From NCBI RefSeq assembly GCF_900091435.1, contig NZ_FMCS01000001.1, forward strand, positions 681,512 to 745,511: a stretch of DNA of 64,000 bases. The letters are read 5' to 3'. Positions within the stretch are counted from its first letter, which is position 1. The number at the start of each line of letters is the position of its first letter. Below, one piece after another: positions 11,757 through 22,373 of this stretch. Source of the DNA: Micromonospora chaiyaphumensis (GTDB lineage Bacteria > Actinomycetota > Actinomycetes > Mycobacteriales > Micromonosporaceae). The notes under the pieces were generated by a model. It was not told where the DNA came from. It did no database searches and saw only the letters and a program-made list of their open reading frames with translations. The translations under genes were made by a program, and so were the position numbers.

Positions 11757-13492
11757 GGCATGACCTCCGTTCGGGAGCGGTCAGCGGCCTCCACCGCCGG
11801 GCTCACCGCGGCCGAGCGGGCCGCGCCGAAGCGGCGGAACCGCTGCCTGCGGCGGCGGACGAGGGTGGCCGGCGGCACGGCGAGCAGCGGGGCGAGGTTC
11901 GCGGCGACGGCCCGGCCCAGCAGCTCGGCCGCGCCGGCGGGGTCGCCGTGGGCGGCGGGCGCCGGCTCGGGCACCACCTCGTCGACCACCCCGAGCCGGC
12001 ACAGGTCGGCGGCGGTGAGCCGCAGAGCCCGGGCGGCCTGCGGGGCGGCCGAGCTGTCCGGCCAGAGGATCGCGGCGCAGCCCTCCGGGCTGATCACCGA
12101 GTAGACGGCGTGCTCCAGCATGAGCACCCGGTCGGCCACCGCGAGGGCGAGCGCGCCGCCGCTGCCGCCCTCACCCGTGACCACCGCGACGACCGGCGTG
12201 GGCAGCACGCTCAGCGCGAGGATGTTCTCGGCGATCGCGGCGGCCTGGCCCTGCTGCTCGGCGTCCACGCCCGGGTCGGCCCCCGGCGTGTCCACGAGGG
12301 TCACCACCGGCAGTCTGAGCCGGGCCGCGAGGCGCATGAGCCGCAGCGCCTTGCGGTGCCCGGCCGGGCTGGCCATGCCGAAGTTGCGCGCCACGAGCTC
12401 CGCCGTGGTGTGTCCCTTCTGGTGGCCGATCACCATGACCGGCCGGCCGTCCAGCCGGGCCAGCCCGCCGACGACGGCCGGGCAGTCCGCGCCGAGCCGG
12501 TCGCCGTGCAGTTCCACGAAACCGTCGAAGGCGGTCTCCAGGTAGTCCAGCGTGGTGGGCCGGCCGGGGTGCCGGGCCGTGCGCACCGTCTCCCAGGCGT
12601 CCCGCGCCGGACCGGTCACGGCCGGGGCTGCGCCGGCCGCGGGGGCCGGTCGCGGCGCCGGCTCCTGCCGGGGTACGGGCACCCGGCGGCCGGCCTCGGC
12701 GGCGGCGAGCAGCGCCGTCAACCGGCCGCGCAGCGCGTGCCGGGGCACCACGAGGTCGATCTGACCGTGCCGGAGCAGGAACTCGGCGGTCTGGAAGCCC
12801 TCCGGCAGCGTGGCGCCGGTGACCTGGCGGATCACCCGCGGGCCGGCGAAGCCCAGCCGGGCGCCGCTCTCGGCGAGCACCACATCGGTGTTGGTGGCGA
12901 AGGAGGCGGCCACCCCGCCGTACGTCGGGTCGGTGACCACGCTGACGGTGAGCAGCCCCGCCTCGCGCAGCCCGGCGACGGCCTGGCTGACCGTGGCCAT
13001 CTGCATGAGCGACAGCGCGCCCTCCTGCATCCGCGCCCCGCCGGAGGCGGTGACCAGCACCAGCGGCGTGGCGTCGGCCAGCGCGCGCTCGGCGGTGCGG
13101 GTGATCAGCTCGCCGACCGCGCAGCCGAGGCTGCCGCCGAGGAAGCGGAAGTCCATCACCGCCAGGGCGACGGGGTGGCCGCCGATGCGGGCGGTCCCGC
13201 AGAGCACCGCCTCGTCCAGGCCGGAGCCGGCGCGTGCCGCGCCGAGCCGGTGCGGGTAGGGCAGCGCGTCCACGAACCCGATCGGGTCGACGCGCACGGC
13301 GCGGTCCGGCAGCGGGGTGAACGAGTCCGGGTCGACCAGTTGCGCCACCCGGTCCGGTGCGTCGAGCCGGGCGTGCGAACCGCACTCGGGGCAGACGTCG
13401 AGGTTGCGGCGCAGCCGCTTGCGGTAGAGCAGCGAGGCGCAGCCGTCGCAGCGGGACCAGAGCTGCTCGTCCTGGGGGGCGGTGGTGGTCAC
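11753..13492 (-). CDS. Acetyl-CoA carboxylase carboxyltransferase, AccD-AccA fusion
   Basis: A 579-residue fusion of both carboxyltransferase halves. The N-terminal AccD-like half begins with a zinc ribbon (CDGC at residues 14-17 and CPEC about 20 residues later), followed by a crotonase fold with [11 protein letters not shown]. The AccA-like half begins near residue 300 and includes GHQKGHTT and [16 protein letters not shown]. It transfers the carboxyl group from biotin to acetyl-CoA to give malonyl-CoA. It starts at a GTG inside the stop of the cyclase gene. Similar fused carboxyltransferases accompany several actinomycete aromatic PKS clusters. Confidence 0.93.
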
Positions 13493-13821
13493 GGCCGCCG
13501 CCCGGGAGCGTCGTACCGGTAGAAGCAGTGGGCCATGGCGTCACGCGGCGAGCGCCAGGTCGGCAGGTACGGCGAGATGTACGGGCGCAGCCGCTCGCTG
13601 ACCCGGACGAACTCGGGATGGCCGCGCGCCTCCTCCACCGCCCCCTCGGCCGGCGCCTCCGTCTCCAGGAGATGGACGTAGAGGTCGTGCAGCCGGTAGA
13701 GGGAGCGGTGCCGGACGCCGACCAGGCCCGGCAGCTCGGTCGCGTCGGACGCGGCGAAGATCTCGGCGACCCGATCCTCGGCGGTCGGCACCACCTTGGC
13801 GACGATGAGCGAACGGTCCAT
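13489..13821 (-). CDS. Polyketide cyclase, TcmI / WhiE-VII family
   Basis: A 110-residue dimeric ferredoxin-fold (DABB-like) cyclase acting on later rings of aromatic polyketides. Family features visible are [36 protein letters not shown] and [20 protein letters not shown]. It is the promoter-proximal gene of the PKS operon with a good ribosome site (GGGAGG) and a single ATG. The paralogue at 15218-15565 shares the same landmarks, suggesting duplication and possible action on different rings. Confidence 0.93.
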   Translation of the reverse strand: MDRSLIVAKVVPTAEDRVAEIFAASDATELPGLVGVRHRSLYRLHDLYVHLLETEAPAEGAVEEARGHPEFVRVSERLRPYISPYLPTWRSPRDAMAHCFYRYDAPGRRP

Positions 13822-13897
13822 CCGCGGCCTCCCCTGGGCGTCCCGGTGTGTGGCGACCGGATTCGCCGCACGACTGGCGACACGGTGCCGCCGGCAC

Positions 13898-13915
13898 CGT
13901 CAACGCGGCGTCAAC
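13898..13915 (-). promoter_or_regulatory. Candidate SARP box facing the PKS operon
   Basis: Read on the minus strand, heptamer GTTGACG occurs twice, exactly 11 bp start to start (13915-13909 and 13904-13898), separated by CCGC. SARP regulators bind direct heptamer repeats with 11-bp periodicity just upstream of a -10 element. The pair points towards the cyclase start at 13821. Confidence 0.6.
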
Positions 13916-13939
13916 CGGACACCATCGGCAGGGGAAGTC

Positions 13940-13957
13940 GGTGACGCTGCGTTGACG
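13940..13957 (+). promoter_or_regulatory. Candidate SARP box facing the SARP gene
   Basis: On the plus strand GGTGACG (13940-13946) and GTTGACG (13951-13957) are spaced 11 bp start to start. This mirrors the minus-strand pair 25 bp away, giving two back-to-back boxes and suggesting autoregulation plus operon activation. Confidence 0.55.
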
Positions 13958-14060
13958 CAAACTGTGCGGTAGCTATGGGAAGATCAACTCCCCGTCATAG
14001 ATGGCGACACTTTTTCGCAGTTCACAGGCCGTTCGTCCGACCATTACGGACGGTCAGCAA

Positions 14061-14078
14061 AGCGACGCTCCGTTGACT
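14061..14078 (+). promoter_or_regulatory. Weaker SARP-like repeat pair
   Basis: AGCGACG (14061-14067) and GTTGACT (14072-14078) are again 11 bp apart start to start. The second overlaps a possible -35 (TTGACT) about 16 bp before GATATC. The match is weaker than the other pairs. Confidence 0.4.
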
Positions 14079-14233
14079 CAGAGTAACAAGTGTTGATATC
14101 CTCCGTACCGGTCAGCCCGGCCACAGCGGGCTTTCTCCGCCACGGCGGAGCCGTTCCGACACCGGCGTCGCGGGCAGCCGAGCCGGGCAATGAGGACGGT
14201 CGGGACGAGGGTTCCGGTGCTGGGGGTGCGCCC

Positions 14234-15079
14234 GTGTCCGGTGGATCGAAGATGCCGACGGCGGAGGATCCCGCCCCAGGGGTGTCGCTGCGCCTGCTCG
14301 GCGGGTTCCAGCTGCTGCACGACGACGTCCCCGTGGTGGTTCCCCGGGGCCTGCAACGGGTCATCGCCCTCATCGGGCTGCGCCCGGCCGCCACCCGCAG
14401 CCACCTCGCCGGGCTGCTCTGGCCGGAGACCCCGGAGGACCGCGCGCTCTCCTCGCTGCGGACCGCCCTGTGGCGGCTCCGGCAGGACCCCTGCTGCCCG
14501 CTGCGCACCGACGGCGACACCGTCCGCCTCGACCCCGCCGTCCACCTCGACGTCGACGAACTGGTGGCGACCGCCGCGCGGGTACGCGACGGCGAGGTCC
14601 CCCGCGGCGCCGCCGGCGCCGGCCGGCACGACCTCCTCCCCGGCTGGTACGACGACTGGGTGCTGCTCGAACGGGAACGGCTGCGGCAGCTGCGGCTGCA
14701 CATGCTGGAGGAACTCGCCGGCAACCATCTCACCGCCGGACGGCACGGCGAGGCCCTGGAGGCGGCGCTGGAGGCGATGGCCGCGGAGCCGCTACGGGAG
14801 ACCCCGCACCGCCTGGTGGTCCGCATCCACCTCGCCGAGGGCAACGCGTTCGAAGCGGTGCACGCCTTCTACGTCTACCGGGACCTGCTGCTGCGCGAGC
14901 TGCGCCTGGAGCCCTCCCCTGCGATGTCCGCGCTGCTCGACGAGACCCTCGCCCCGATCCGGCGGGCCACGCGGAGGGAGGCGCCGCAGCGGCGCGCCGA
15001 CCGCACCAACGCCCCCGGCCGGTCCACCGGCTCCGGGGCGCGCGGCCCGGCCGCGCCCACCACGCCGCACTCCCGTTGA
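14234..15079 (+). CDS. SARP-family transcriptional regulator
   Basis: A 281-residue regulator with an N-terminal OmpR-like winged helix (SLRLLGGFQLLHDDVPVVVP, then SLRTALWRLRQ) and a bacterial transcriptional activation domain (LLPGWYDDWVLLERERLRQ through VHAFYVYRDLLLRELRLEPSPAM). SARPs activate antibiotic and pigment pathways. The GTG at 14234 gives the usual SARP length and follows a G-rich ribosome site; ATG 14252 is an alternative, and the frame is open back to 14090. It has no C-terminal ATPase domain, so it is a small SARP. Divergent from the PKS operon and flanked by its candidate binding sites, it is the likely pathway activator. Confidence 0.9.
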   Translation: MSGGSKMPTAEDPAPGVSLRLLGGFQLLHDDVPVVVPRGLQRVIALIGLRPAATRSHLAGLLWPETPEDRALSSLRTALWRLRQDPCCPLRTDGDTVRLDPAVHLDVDELVATAARVRDGEVPRGAAGAGRHDLLPGWYDDWVLLERERLRQLRLHMLEELAGNHLTAGRHGEALEAALEAMAAEPLRETPHRLVVRIHLAEGNAFEAVHAFYVYRDLLLRELRLEPSPAMSALLDETLAPIRRATRREAPQRRADRTNAPGRSTGSGARGPAAPTTPHSR

Positions 15080-15118
15080 CCGCGGCGTCACCACCGCCAT
15101 CAATGGCACCGTCGGGAT

Positions 15119-15136
15119 CGTGACGGCCAGGTGACA
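15119..15136 (+). promoter_or_regulatory. Candidate SARP box ahead of the second cyclase gene
   Basis: CGTGACG (15119-15125) and GGTGACA (15130-15136) lie 11 bp apart start to start, 82 bp upstream of the second cyclase ATG. The heptamers match those in the SARP/PKS intergenic region, tying this gene to the same regulon. Confidence 0.5.
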
Positions 15137-15217
15137 GCCGACCCGCGAGGGTGTGCCCCACGGTGGCCGACACCCTGGGCCGGGGTCGGCGCATCACCAG
15201 CGGCGAGAGGGGTCCCG

Positions 15218-15565
15218 ATGAGTCGACTGTTGGTCGTCAGCCGGATCGTGCCGGGGGCGCAGGGCCGGGTGGCCCAGATCTTCGCCGAGTCCGACGCCAC
15301 CGAACTGCCACGGCTCACCGGGATCCGGCACCGGTCGCTGTACTACCTGCACGACCTGTGCGTGCACCTCATGGAGACCGTGGACGTCGACCCGGACCTG
15401 GCCGCCGAGGTCCGCAGCAACCCGCTCTACCAGCAGGTCAACGAACGGCTGTCGGCGCACACGTCGCCGTACCTGCCGACCTGGCGCTCCCCCCGCGACG
15501 CCGTGGCCGGCTGCTTCTACAGCTGGGACGCGGTCGACCTGCCGGCGCCCCGCCGGCCCTGCTGA
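15218..15565 (+). CDS. Polyketide cyclase, TcmI / WhiE-VII family (second copy)
   Basis: A 115-residue paralogue of the cyclase at 13489-13821. It has RVAQIFAESDATELPRLTGI, HRSLYYLHDLCVHLME and [20 protein letters not shown]. The ATG at 15218 follows GAGAGGGG. It is transcribed rightward behind the SARP gene and ends at a strong hairpin. Two copies suggest that this aromatic product needs two TcmI-type ring closures, or that one copy replaces a missing cyclase type. Confidence 0.92.
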   Translation: MSRLLVVSRIVPGAQGRVAQIFAESDATELPRLTGIRHRSLYYLHDLCVHLMETVDVDPDLAAEVRSNPLYQQVNERLSAHTSPYLPTWRSPRDAVAGCFYSWDAVDLPAPRRPC

Positions 15566-15587
15566 GCGTTCCCCGCGAAGAGCGGGG

Positions 15588-15624
15588 CGCCCCGGACCCT
15601 CGAACGGCACCAGGGTCCGGGGCG
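15588..15624 (+). terminator. Rho-independent-like terminator at the right end of the PKS cluster
   Basis: A perfect 13-bp stem (15588-15600 and 15612-15624) encloses an 11-base loop 23 bases after the cyclase stop. The 3' side reads TCCCTTCG without a long U tract, as is common in high-GC actinomycetes. Confidence 0.7.
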
Positions 15625-15798
15625 TCCCTTCGCCGCCCGCCGCGGCACACGCTCGGTCATCCCGCGGCCACCGGCCGGCACCGTCCGTCCCAGGACGGCG
15701 TCCGGCCGCCGACCTCCCTGTCGCCCCGCGCGTACGTGTGCGAAGCTGCCCCGAGTTTTCTCGCGATTGTCGTGCACGTACATAGGAGGAGGTTGGCC

Positions 15799-16659
15799 AT
15801 GCCGTCGAGCTTCGGGGAGTGGCTGGTCGTGATCCTGGCCCTGCTGGTGGGCCTGGGCATCGGGTGGGTGGTGAGCGGCCGTCGCAGCGCCGCCGGCGCC
15901 GGCACGCCCACGGTGGAGGGTGCCGCCGCCCCGGCGCCCGAGGTGACCGCCACGGTCGACCGGGAGCGGCCGGAGGCCGTGGTCGACGAGGTGCCGCCGC
16001 CCGCCGCGGTGACCGAGCAGCCGGCCCCGGTGGAGCAGGAGCCCGCCCCGGCCGCCGCCACGCTGGCCGCCGATGCCACGCCGCTGCCGTCCACCGAGCC
16101 GGTGACGGTCGCCGAGCCGGTCGCGTCCGACGAGGAGCCGGCCCGCACGGTGGCGGCCGAGGAGGCGCAGCCGGTCACCGATCCGGTGACCGCCGACGAG
16201 GAGGCCGAGCCGGCCCGCACCGCGCCGGAGCCGGTGGCCGCGGCCGAGGAGCCGGCCGCCGCGACCGAGCCGGTACCGGTGGCCGTGCCGGCCGAGCCGG
16301 TTGCCGAGCCGGCGGTCGAGGAGCCGGTGGCCGAGGCGGAGCCGGTCGCGCCGGTGGCGGTGCCCGCGCCGCGCGCCGCCGTCGAGGACGCCGCTCCGGC
16401 CCAGGTGGACGCCGCCGACGACTTCCGGCGGATCCAGGGCATCGGACCGAAGCTGGCCGCCGCCCTCCAGGCCGCCGGAATCCGCACCTACCAGCAGCTC
16501 AGCGAGCTGGACGAGGCAGCGCTGCGGGAGACCGTCAAGGCCGCCGGCCTGCGCGCCGCCCCGGGTCTCGCGACCTGGTCGCAGCAGGCCAAGGTGCTGG
16601 CCGGCGCCCGCGCCGAGGCCGAGCGGGTGCTACCGGTCGGCACCGGCGAGGACGCCTGA
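15799..16659 (+). CDS. Membrane-anchored protein with long acidic Pro/Ala linker and C-terminal helix-hairpin-helix domain
   Basis: A 286-residue protein. One transmembrane segment lies at residues 8-27 (WLVVILALLVGLGIGWVV). Residues about 35-205 are a low-complexity Pro/Ala/Glu/Val linker. The C-terminal 70 residues form tandem helix-hairpin-helix units of the kind found in DNA-binding and L21-associated proteins (DDFRRIQGIGPKLAAALQAA, then GIRTYQQLSELDE). A perfect AGGAGGA ribosome site precedes the ATG. Function is unknown; the layout suggests a nucleic-acid or protein binding domain tethered to the membrane by a flexible arm. It is flanked by terminators and appears monocistronic. Confidence 0.85.
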   Translation: MPSSFGEWLVVILALLVGLGIGWVVSGRRSAAGAGTPTVEGAAAPAPEVTATVDRERPEAVVDEVPPPAAVTEQPAPVEQEPAPAAATLAADATPLPSTEPVTVAEPVASDEEPARTVAAEEAQPVTDPVTADEEAEPARTAPEPVAAAEEPAAATEPVPVAVPAEPVAEPAVEEPVAEAEPVAPVAVPAPRAAVEDAAPAQVDAADDFRRIQGIGPKLAAALQAAGIRTYQQLSELDEAALRETVKAAGLRAAPGLATWSQQAKVLAGARAEAERVLPVGTGEDA

Positions 16660-16670
16660 CCCGACGCACC

Positions 16671-16703
16671 GGGCCGGTGGTGACCGACGGTCACCACCGG
16701 CCC
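16671..16703 (+). terminator. Strong hairpin terminator
   Basis: Perfect 15-bp inverted repeat (16671-16685 and 16689-16703) with a 3-base loop, starting 12 bases after the stop of the HhH membrane protein gene. Confidence 0.7.
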
Positions 16704-16885
16704 GCGCCGTGTCCGGCGACCGTCGAGCCGGCCGGTTCCGGCCGATCCGGTCGGGCACGGCCGCCGACCGCGCCTCGGACGAGCGCGAATGCCGGAAACC
16801 CGGCACGGGTCCCGGCGGGCGTCGCTACGGTCGGTGCAGGGCCGGACGGCCCGCCGCGCCGATCCCGCCACCGCAGGAGCAGCTC

Positions 16886-18088
16886 GTGCCCACCGCCACG
16901 CCGGAGCAGCCCGCCGAGCGGCGGCCCCCGGTGCGCGATCCCGAGGCACCGCGCCGGGTCACCCTGCTGGAGCTCTTCTTCGACCTGGTGTACGTGGTCG
17001 CGCTCTCGCTCATCTCGCGCGGCCTGATCACCGAGGTCGACTGGCAACGGGCCCTCCAGTCGCTGATCATGCTGATGGCCATGTGGTGGACCTGGGCGAT
17101 CACCACCCTGGTCACCGACCTGTACGACCCGCAACGCTCCGAGATCAAGCTGCTGATCATCGCGGTCATGTTCGGCGCCCTGCTGATGACCACCGCCATC
17201 CCGGAGGCCTTCGGCGCCCGCGGGCTGGTCTTCGCCGGGACGTACGTGGCGATCCATCTCGGACGCGGACTGTTCCTCATGCCGACGGTCCGGCGCCACC
17301 GGCAGACCCAGCGCCGGGCGGCCCGCATCTTCGTCTGGTTCGCCACCTCCGCGATCCCCTGGCTCGTCGGCGCCACGGTGAGCGGCCACGCCCGCGAGAT
17401 CCTCTGGGCGGTGGCCCTGGGCATCGACTACCTCGGGTTCCGGCTCGCGTACCCGGTGCCCGGTCTCGGCGTGGTGCCGGACGCCCAGCGCAACGTGACC
17501 GCCGAGCACCTCTCCGAGCGGTACCAGCAGTTCTTCATCATCGCGCTGGGCGACGCCATCCTGGTCACCGGCACCGTCTTCAGCCTGCACCACTCCGAGA
17601 CGGAGAACATCGGGGCCTTCGCCATCGCGTTCGCCACCACGCTGCTGCTCTGGCGGATCTACGTGCACAAGTCCGGGGAACTGCTGCCGCACGCCATCGC
17701 CAGGTCGAAACAGCCGAGCAAGTTCCTGAACTCCGCCCCCTACACCCACCTGCTCATGGTGGCCGGGGTGGTGACCAGCGCGTCCGGCTTCGACCTGGTG
17801 CTGCTCGAACCGACCGGGCGGACGCCGCCGGCCTGGCTGGCGGTCATCCTCGGCGGGCCGGCACTGTTCCTCGCCGGTCGCGCCGCCTTCGAGTACGAGG
17901 TGTTCAGCCGGGTGTCCCGCTCCCGTCCGGGCGGCGTCCTGGCGCTGCTCACCATCTCCCCCGGTCTGCTGTTCCTCGCCCCGGTCTACGCGGCGCTCGG
18001 AGCGATGCTGGTGCTGGCCGGGGTGGCCGTCGCCGACCACCTGCGCAGCCGCGGACGGCCGCCGGAGGACCCTTCGCCGCCGCACTGA
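16886..18088 (+). CDS. ltrA: Low temperature requirement protein A (LtrA) family membrane protein
   Basis: A 400-residue integral membrane protein with about 10-12 hydrophobic helices. The family's opening motif RVTLLELFFDLVYVVALS is at residues 23-40, and RYQQFFIIALGDAILVTG lies mid-protein, both diagnostic of LtrA. GTG 16886 is preceded by CAGGAGCAG. Molecular role of the family is poorly known. It stands alone between a terminator and a small membrane protein gene. Confidence 0.92.
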   Translation: MPTATPEQPAERRPPVRDPEAPRRVTLLELFFDLVYVVALSLISRGLITEVDWQRALQSLIMLMAMWWTWAITTLVTDLYDPQRSEIKLLIIAVMFGALLMTTAIPEAFGARGLVFAGTYVAIHLGRGLFLMPTVRRHRQTQRRAARIFVWFATSAIPWLVGATVSGHAREILWAVALGIDYLGFRLAYPVPGLGVVPDAQRNVTAEHLSERYQQFFIIALGDAILVTGTVFSLHHSETENIGAFAIAFATTLLLWRIYVHKSGELLPHAIARSKQPSKFLNSAPYTHLLMVAGVVTSASGFDLVLLEPTGRTPPAWLAVILGGPALFLAGRAAFEYEVFSRVSRSRPGGVLALLTISPGLLFLAPVYAALGAMLVLAGVAVADHLRSRGRPPEDPSPPH

Positions 18089-18137
18089 GCCCGGTTCCGG
18101 ATGGTCGGAATCGGCCGCGCCGCACCGGCGGCTCCGT

Positions 18138-18165
18138 TTGACCGTTCACCCGCTCTGGGTACATG
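18138..18165 (+). promoter_or_regulatory. Candidate promoter for the small membrane protein gene
   Basis: TTGACC (18138-18143) and TACATG (18160-18165) are separated by 16 bases and lie 43 bp upstream of the ATG at 18208. This fits a sigma-70-type promoter and argues against the in-frame ATG at 18163 being the true start. Confidence 0.45.
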
Positions 18166-18207
18166 GCCTTCACCTCGAATCCACCACAACCCCAGTGGAG
18201 GCAACCC

Positions 18208-18414
18208 ATGCGCGGCACCTCGATACTCGGCGTCATCGTCGTCATCTGGCTCATCATCGGCGCGATCGCCGCCGGACAGCGTGGCTACTACGGCAACGAC
18301 GACACCAACTGCGCCGAGGCCGGCACCATCCTGGTCACCATCGTGGCCGGCCCGCTGAACTACATCGGCGCGAACCCCAAGGTGGACTGCGAGCTCCCCC
18401 AGCCGTCCAAGTAG
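18208..18414 (+). CDS. Small single-span membrane protein
   Basis: A 68-residue protein with one strong transmembrane helix (SILGVIVVIWLIIGAIAA, residues 5-22), followed by a short extracytoplasmic part with two cysteines (TNCAEAG and VDCELP) that could pair. A GGAGG ribosome site sits 7 bases before the ATG. Similar small proteins are widespread in actinomycetes without assigned function. Confidence 0.8.
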   Translation: MRGTSILGVIVVIWLIIGAIAAGQRGYYGNDDTNCAEAGTILVTIVAGPLNYIGANPKVDCELPQPSK

Positions 18415-18435
18415 GCCCGACCCCTCACCACCCCC

Positions 18436-18467
18436 GGCCCGCGCCCCGCTCCCCCGCGGCGCGGGCC
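18436..18467 (+). terminator. Hairpin terminator
   Basis: A 10-bp perfect stem GGCCCGCGCC/GGCGCGGGCC around a 12-base loop, starting 22 bases after the small membrane protein stop and followed by TCTCCG. Confidence 0.55.
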
Positions 18468-18605
18468 TCTCCGTGCCCGGCGTAGACGGTGTCACCGCCT
18501 CTAGCGCGTCCTAGGAGGCTGGGCTCCTCGCGCCGAGGGCGTTTGCCCGGCCGACCGGTGGGAAGGGCAGCGGTCCAGCCGCGCAGGGGACGGGAGACCA
18601 GGGCG

Positions 18606-19565
18606 ATGCAGATCGGCTACAAGCTGGCCTCGGAGGCCTTCGGCCCGCAGGAACTCATCCGGCAGGCGGTCCGCGCGGAGCAGGCCGGCTTCGACTTCGT
18701 CGAGATGAGCGACCACTACCACCCCTGGCTGGAGGTGCAGGGCCACTCCTGCTTCACCTGGAGCGCGCTCGGCGCCATCGCCGCGAAGACCAGCACGCTC
18801 GGCCTGGCCACCGGGGTCACCTGCCCCTCGGTCCGCTACCACCCGGCGATCATCGCCCAGGCCGCGGCCACCCTGGCGCTGATCTCCGACGGCCGGTTCA
18901 CCCTCGGTGTGGGCGCCGGCGAGCGGCTCAACGAGCACGTGGTCGGGCAGGGCTTCCCGAGCGTCCGCGGCCGGCACGAGCGGCTGCGCGAGGCCCTGGA
19001 GATCATCCGGCTGCTCTGGCAGGGCGGCTACCAGTCGTACGAGGGCCGGCACCTCCAGCTGGAGGACGCCCGGGTCTGGGACCTGCCGGACACACCGCCG
19101 GTGATCGCCGTGGCGGCCAGCGGACGGTCCTCCGCCGCGACGGCCGCCGAACTGGGCGACGGTCTGTTCGCCACCGAGCCGAAGTCGTCGATCGTGGCGC
19201 ACTACCGGGAGGCCGGCGGGCAGGGGCCGCGCTACGCGGAGGTGCCGATGGCCTGGGCGTCCGACGAGGAGCAGGCGGTCCGGGCGGCGAAGGAGACCAG
19301 CCGGTGGGCGGTCACCGGGTGGAAGGTGATGAGCGAGCTGCCCAACCCGGTGAACTTCGACGCGGCGACGGTCTGGGTGGAGGAGCAGCACATCCGGCAG
19401 CAGTTCTCGGTCGGGCCGGACCCGGAGCCGCACCTGGCGAAGGCGAAGGCCTACGTCGAGGCCGGCTTCGACCACATCGTGCTGCAGAACGCCGGCCCGG
19501 ACCCGGACGGCTTCCTCGATTTCTGCCAGGGCGGATTCGTCGACCGGGTACGCGCACTCGGCTGA
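18606..19565 (+). CDS. LLM-class F420-dependent oxidoreductase
   Basis: A 319-residue luciferase-like TIM-barrel enzyme, close to the F420-dependent glucose-6-phosphate dehydrogenase / TIGR03557 group. Visible features are FVEMSDHYHPWLEVQGHS near the N-terminus, TGVTCPSVRYHPAIIAQAAA, the phosphate-binding area GVGAGERLNEHV, and QHIRQQFSVGPDPEPHL near the end. It should transfer hydride between reduced F420 and an organic substrate not identifiable here. The ATG at 18606 follows GGAGACCAGGG. It is monocistronic and convergent with the APC transporter gene. Confidence 0.92.
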   Translation: MQIGYKLASEAFGPQELIRQAVRAEQAGFDFVEMSDHYHPWLEVQGHSCFTWSALGAIAAKTSTLGLATGVTCPSVRYHPAIIAQAAATLALISDGRFTLGVGAGERLNEHVVGQGFPSVRGRHERLREALEIIRLLWQGGYQSYEGRHLQLEDARVWDLPDTPPVIAVAASGRSSAATAAELGDGLFATEPKSSIVAHYREAGGQGPRYAEVPMAWASDEEQAVRAAKETSRWAVTGWKVMSELPNPVNFDAATVWVEEQHIRQQFSVGPDPEPHLAKAKAYVEAGFDHIVLQNAGPDPDGFLDFCQGGFVDRVRALG

Positions 19566-19664
19566 TCGGGGCGCCGGTAGCCGGGCGCAGCCCGGTGCGG
19601 GTGGCGGTGGGCGTACCCCTGAGGTCGTCGGACCGGGACGGACGCCGGCGGCCCGCGGCGGTGC

Positions 19665-21770
<2,106 letters not shown>

Positions 21771-21839
21771 GTGCACCCCTTCAGGCCCTGAACCGACGGT
21801 AGGCGGTGGGCGGGGTGCGGCCCGGCGGAACCGGGCAAG

Positions 21840-22241
21840 TCAGGGCGGGGCCACCAGGGCGTCGCGCAGCGCCTCCGGGTCGGTCACCGTCACCGTGACG
21901 GCCGGGTGGCGCGGCCACGGGCCGGGGACGAGCGCCGGCACGGGCATGGCGAGGCGGATGCAGACCCCGGCGGCCACGCCGGTGCCGAAGGTGACCCCGC
22001 CGTCGGCCAGGGACAGGTGCGGGCCGACCGCCCGCCACCAGCGGTACGGGCCGCCCAGCTCGACCCCGCTGACGTTGTCCCGCGCGGTGCGCAGCCGCCA
22101 GGGGCCGAACCGCACGGTCAGCTCGTCCCGGCCCAGCTCGACCCGGGCGGTCTCCGGCCGCACCCCGAGCAGGGCCAGCGGCAGCCGGAACGCCGGGTCG
22201 AACCGGAAGGCGAAGCGGCGGACCGGTTCGATGGGCGGCAT
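21840..22241 (-). CDS. Conserved actinobacterial hypothetical protein
   Basis: A 133-residue soluble protein rich in Arg, Val and Trp (FRFDPAFRLPLALLG, then GPYRWWRAVGPHLSLADGG and PVPALVPGPWPRH). I do not recognise a named domain, but the composition and codon use are typical of a real gene, and similar proteins of this shape occur in Micromonospora. It lies 69 bp upstream of the APC permease on the same strand and may share its transcript. Confidence 0.7.
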   Translation of the reverse strand: MPPIEPVRRFAFRFDPAFRLPLALLGVRPETARVELGRDELTVRFGPWRLRTARDNVSGVELGGPYRWWRAVGPHLSLADGGVTFGTGVAAGVCIRLAMPVPALVPGPWPRHPAVTVTVTDPEALRDALVAPP

Positions 22242-22373
22242 GGCCGCCGGGTACCCGGTCGGGCCGGCCCGACACCCGGTCGCGCCGTCAGCCCGGACCG
22301 GCCCAGCCGGTCCCCCGCCGGCCGCGACCGGACGGCGCCTCCCGACGCCGCCCGGTCCCGTGGTGCCCTCGGG

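Larger units (their letters stand above)
13822..14233. promoter_or_regulatory. Divergent regulatory region between the PKS operon and the SARP gene
   Basis: A 412-bp non-coding stretch with several AT-rich patches. It carries three pairs of 11-bp-spaced TGACG-type repeats (listed separately), an inverted repeat GGTGCC-GCC-GGCACC at 13884-13898, and a possible rightward promoter TTGACT (14073-14078) with a GATATC-like -10 at 14095-14100. It should drive the leftward PKS operon and the rightward SARP gene. The last 130 bases are open in the SARP frame but I treat them as leader. Confidence 0.6.

Noticed and set aside
19566..19664. Short hairpin CCGGGC-GCA-GCCCGG at 19581-19595 as a terminator
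   Set aside because: Only 6 bp of stem and no T-rich tail; such hairpins are frequent by chance at this GC content.
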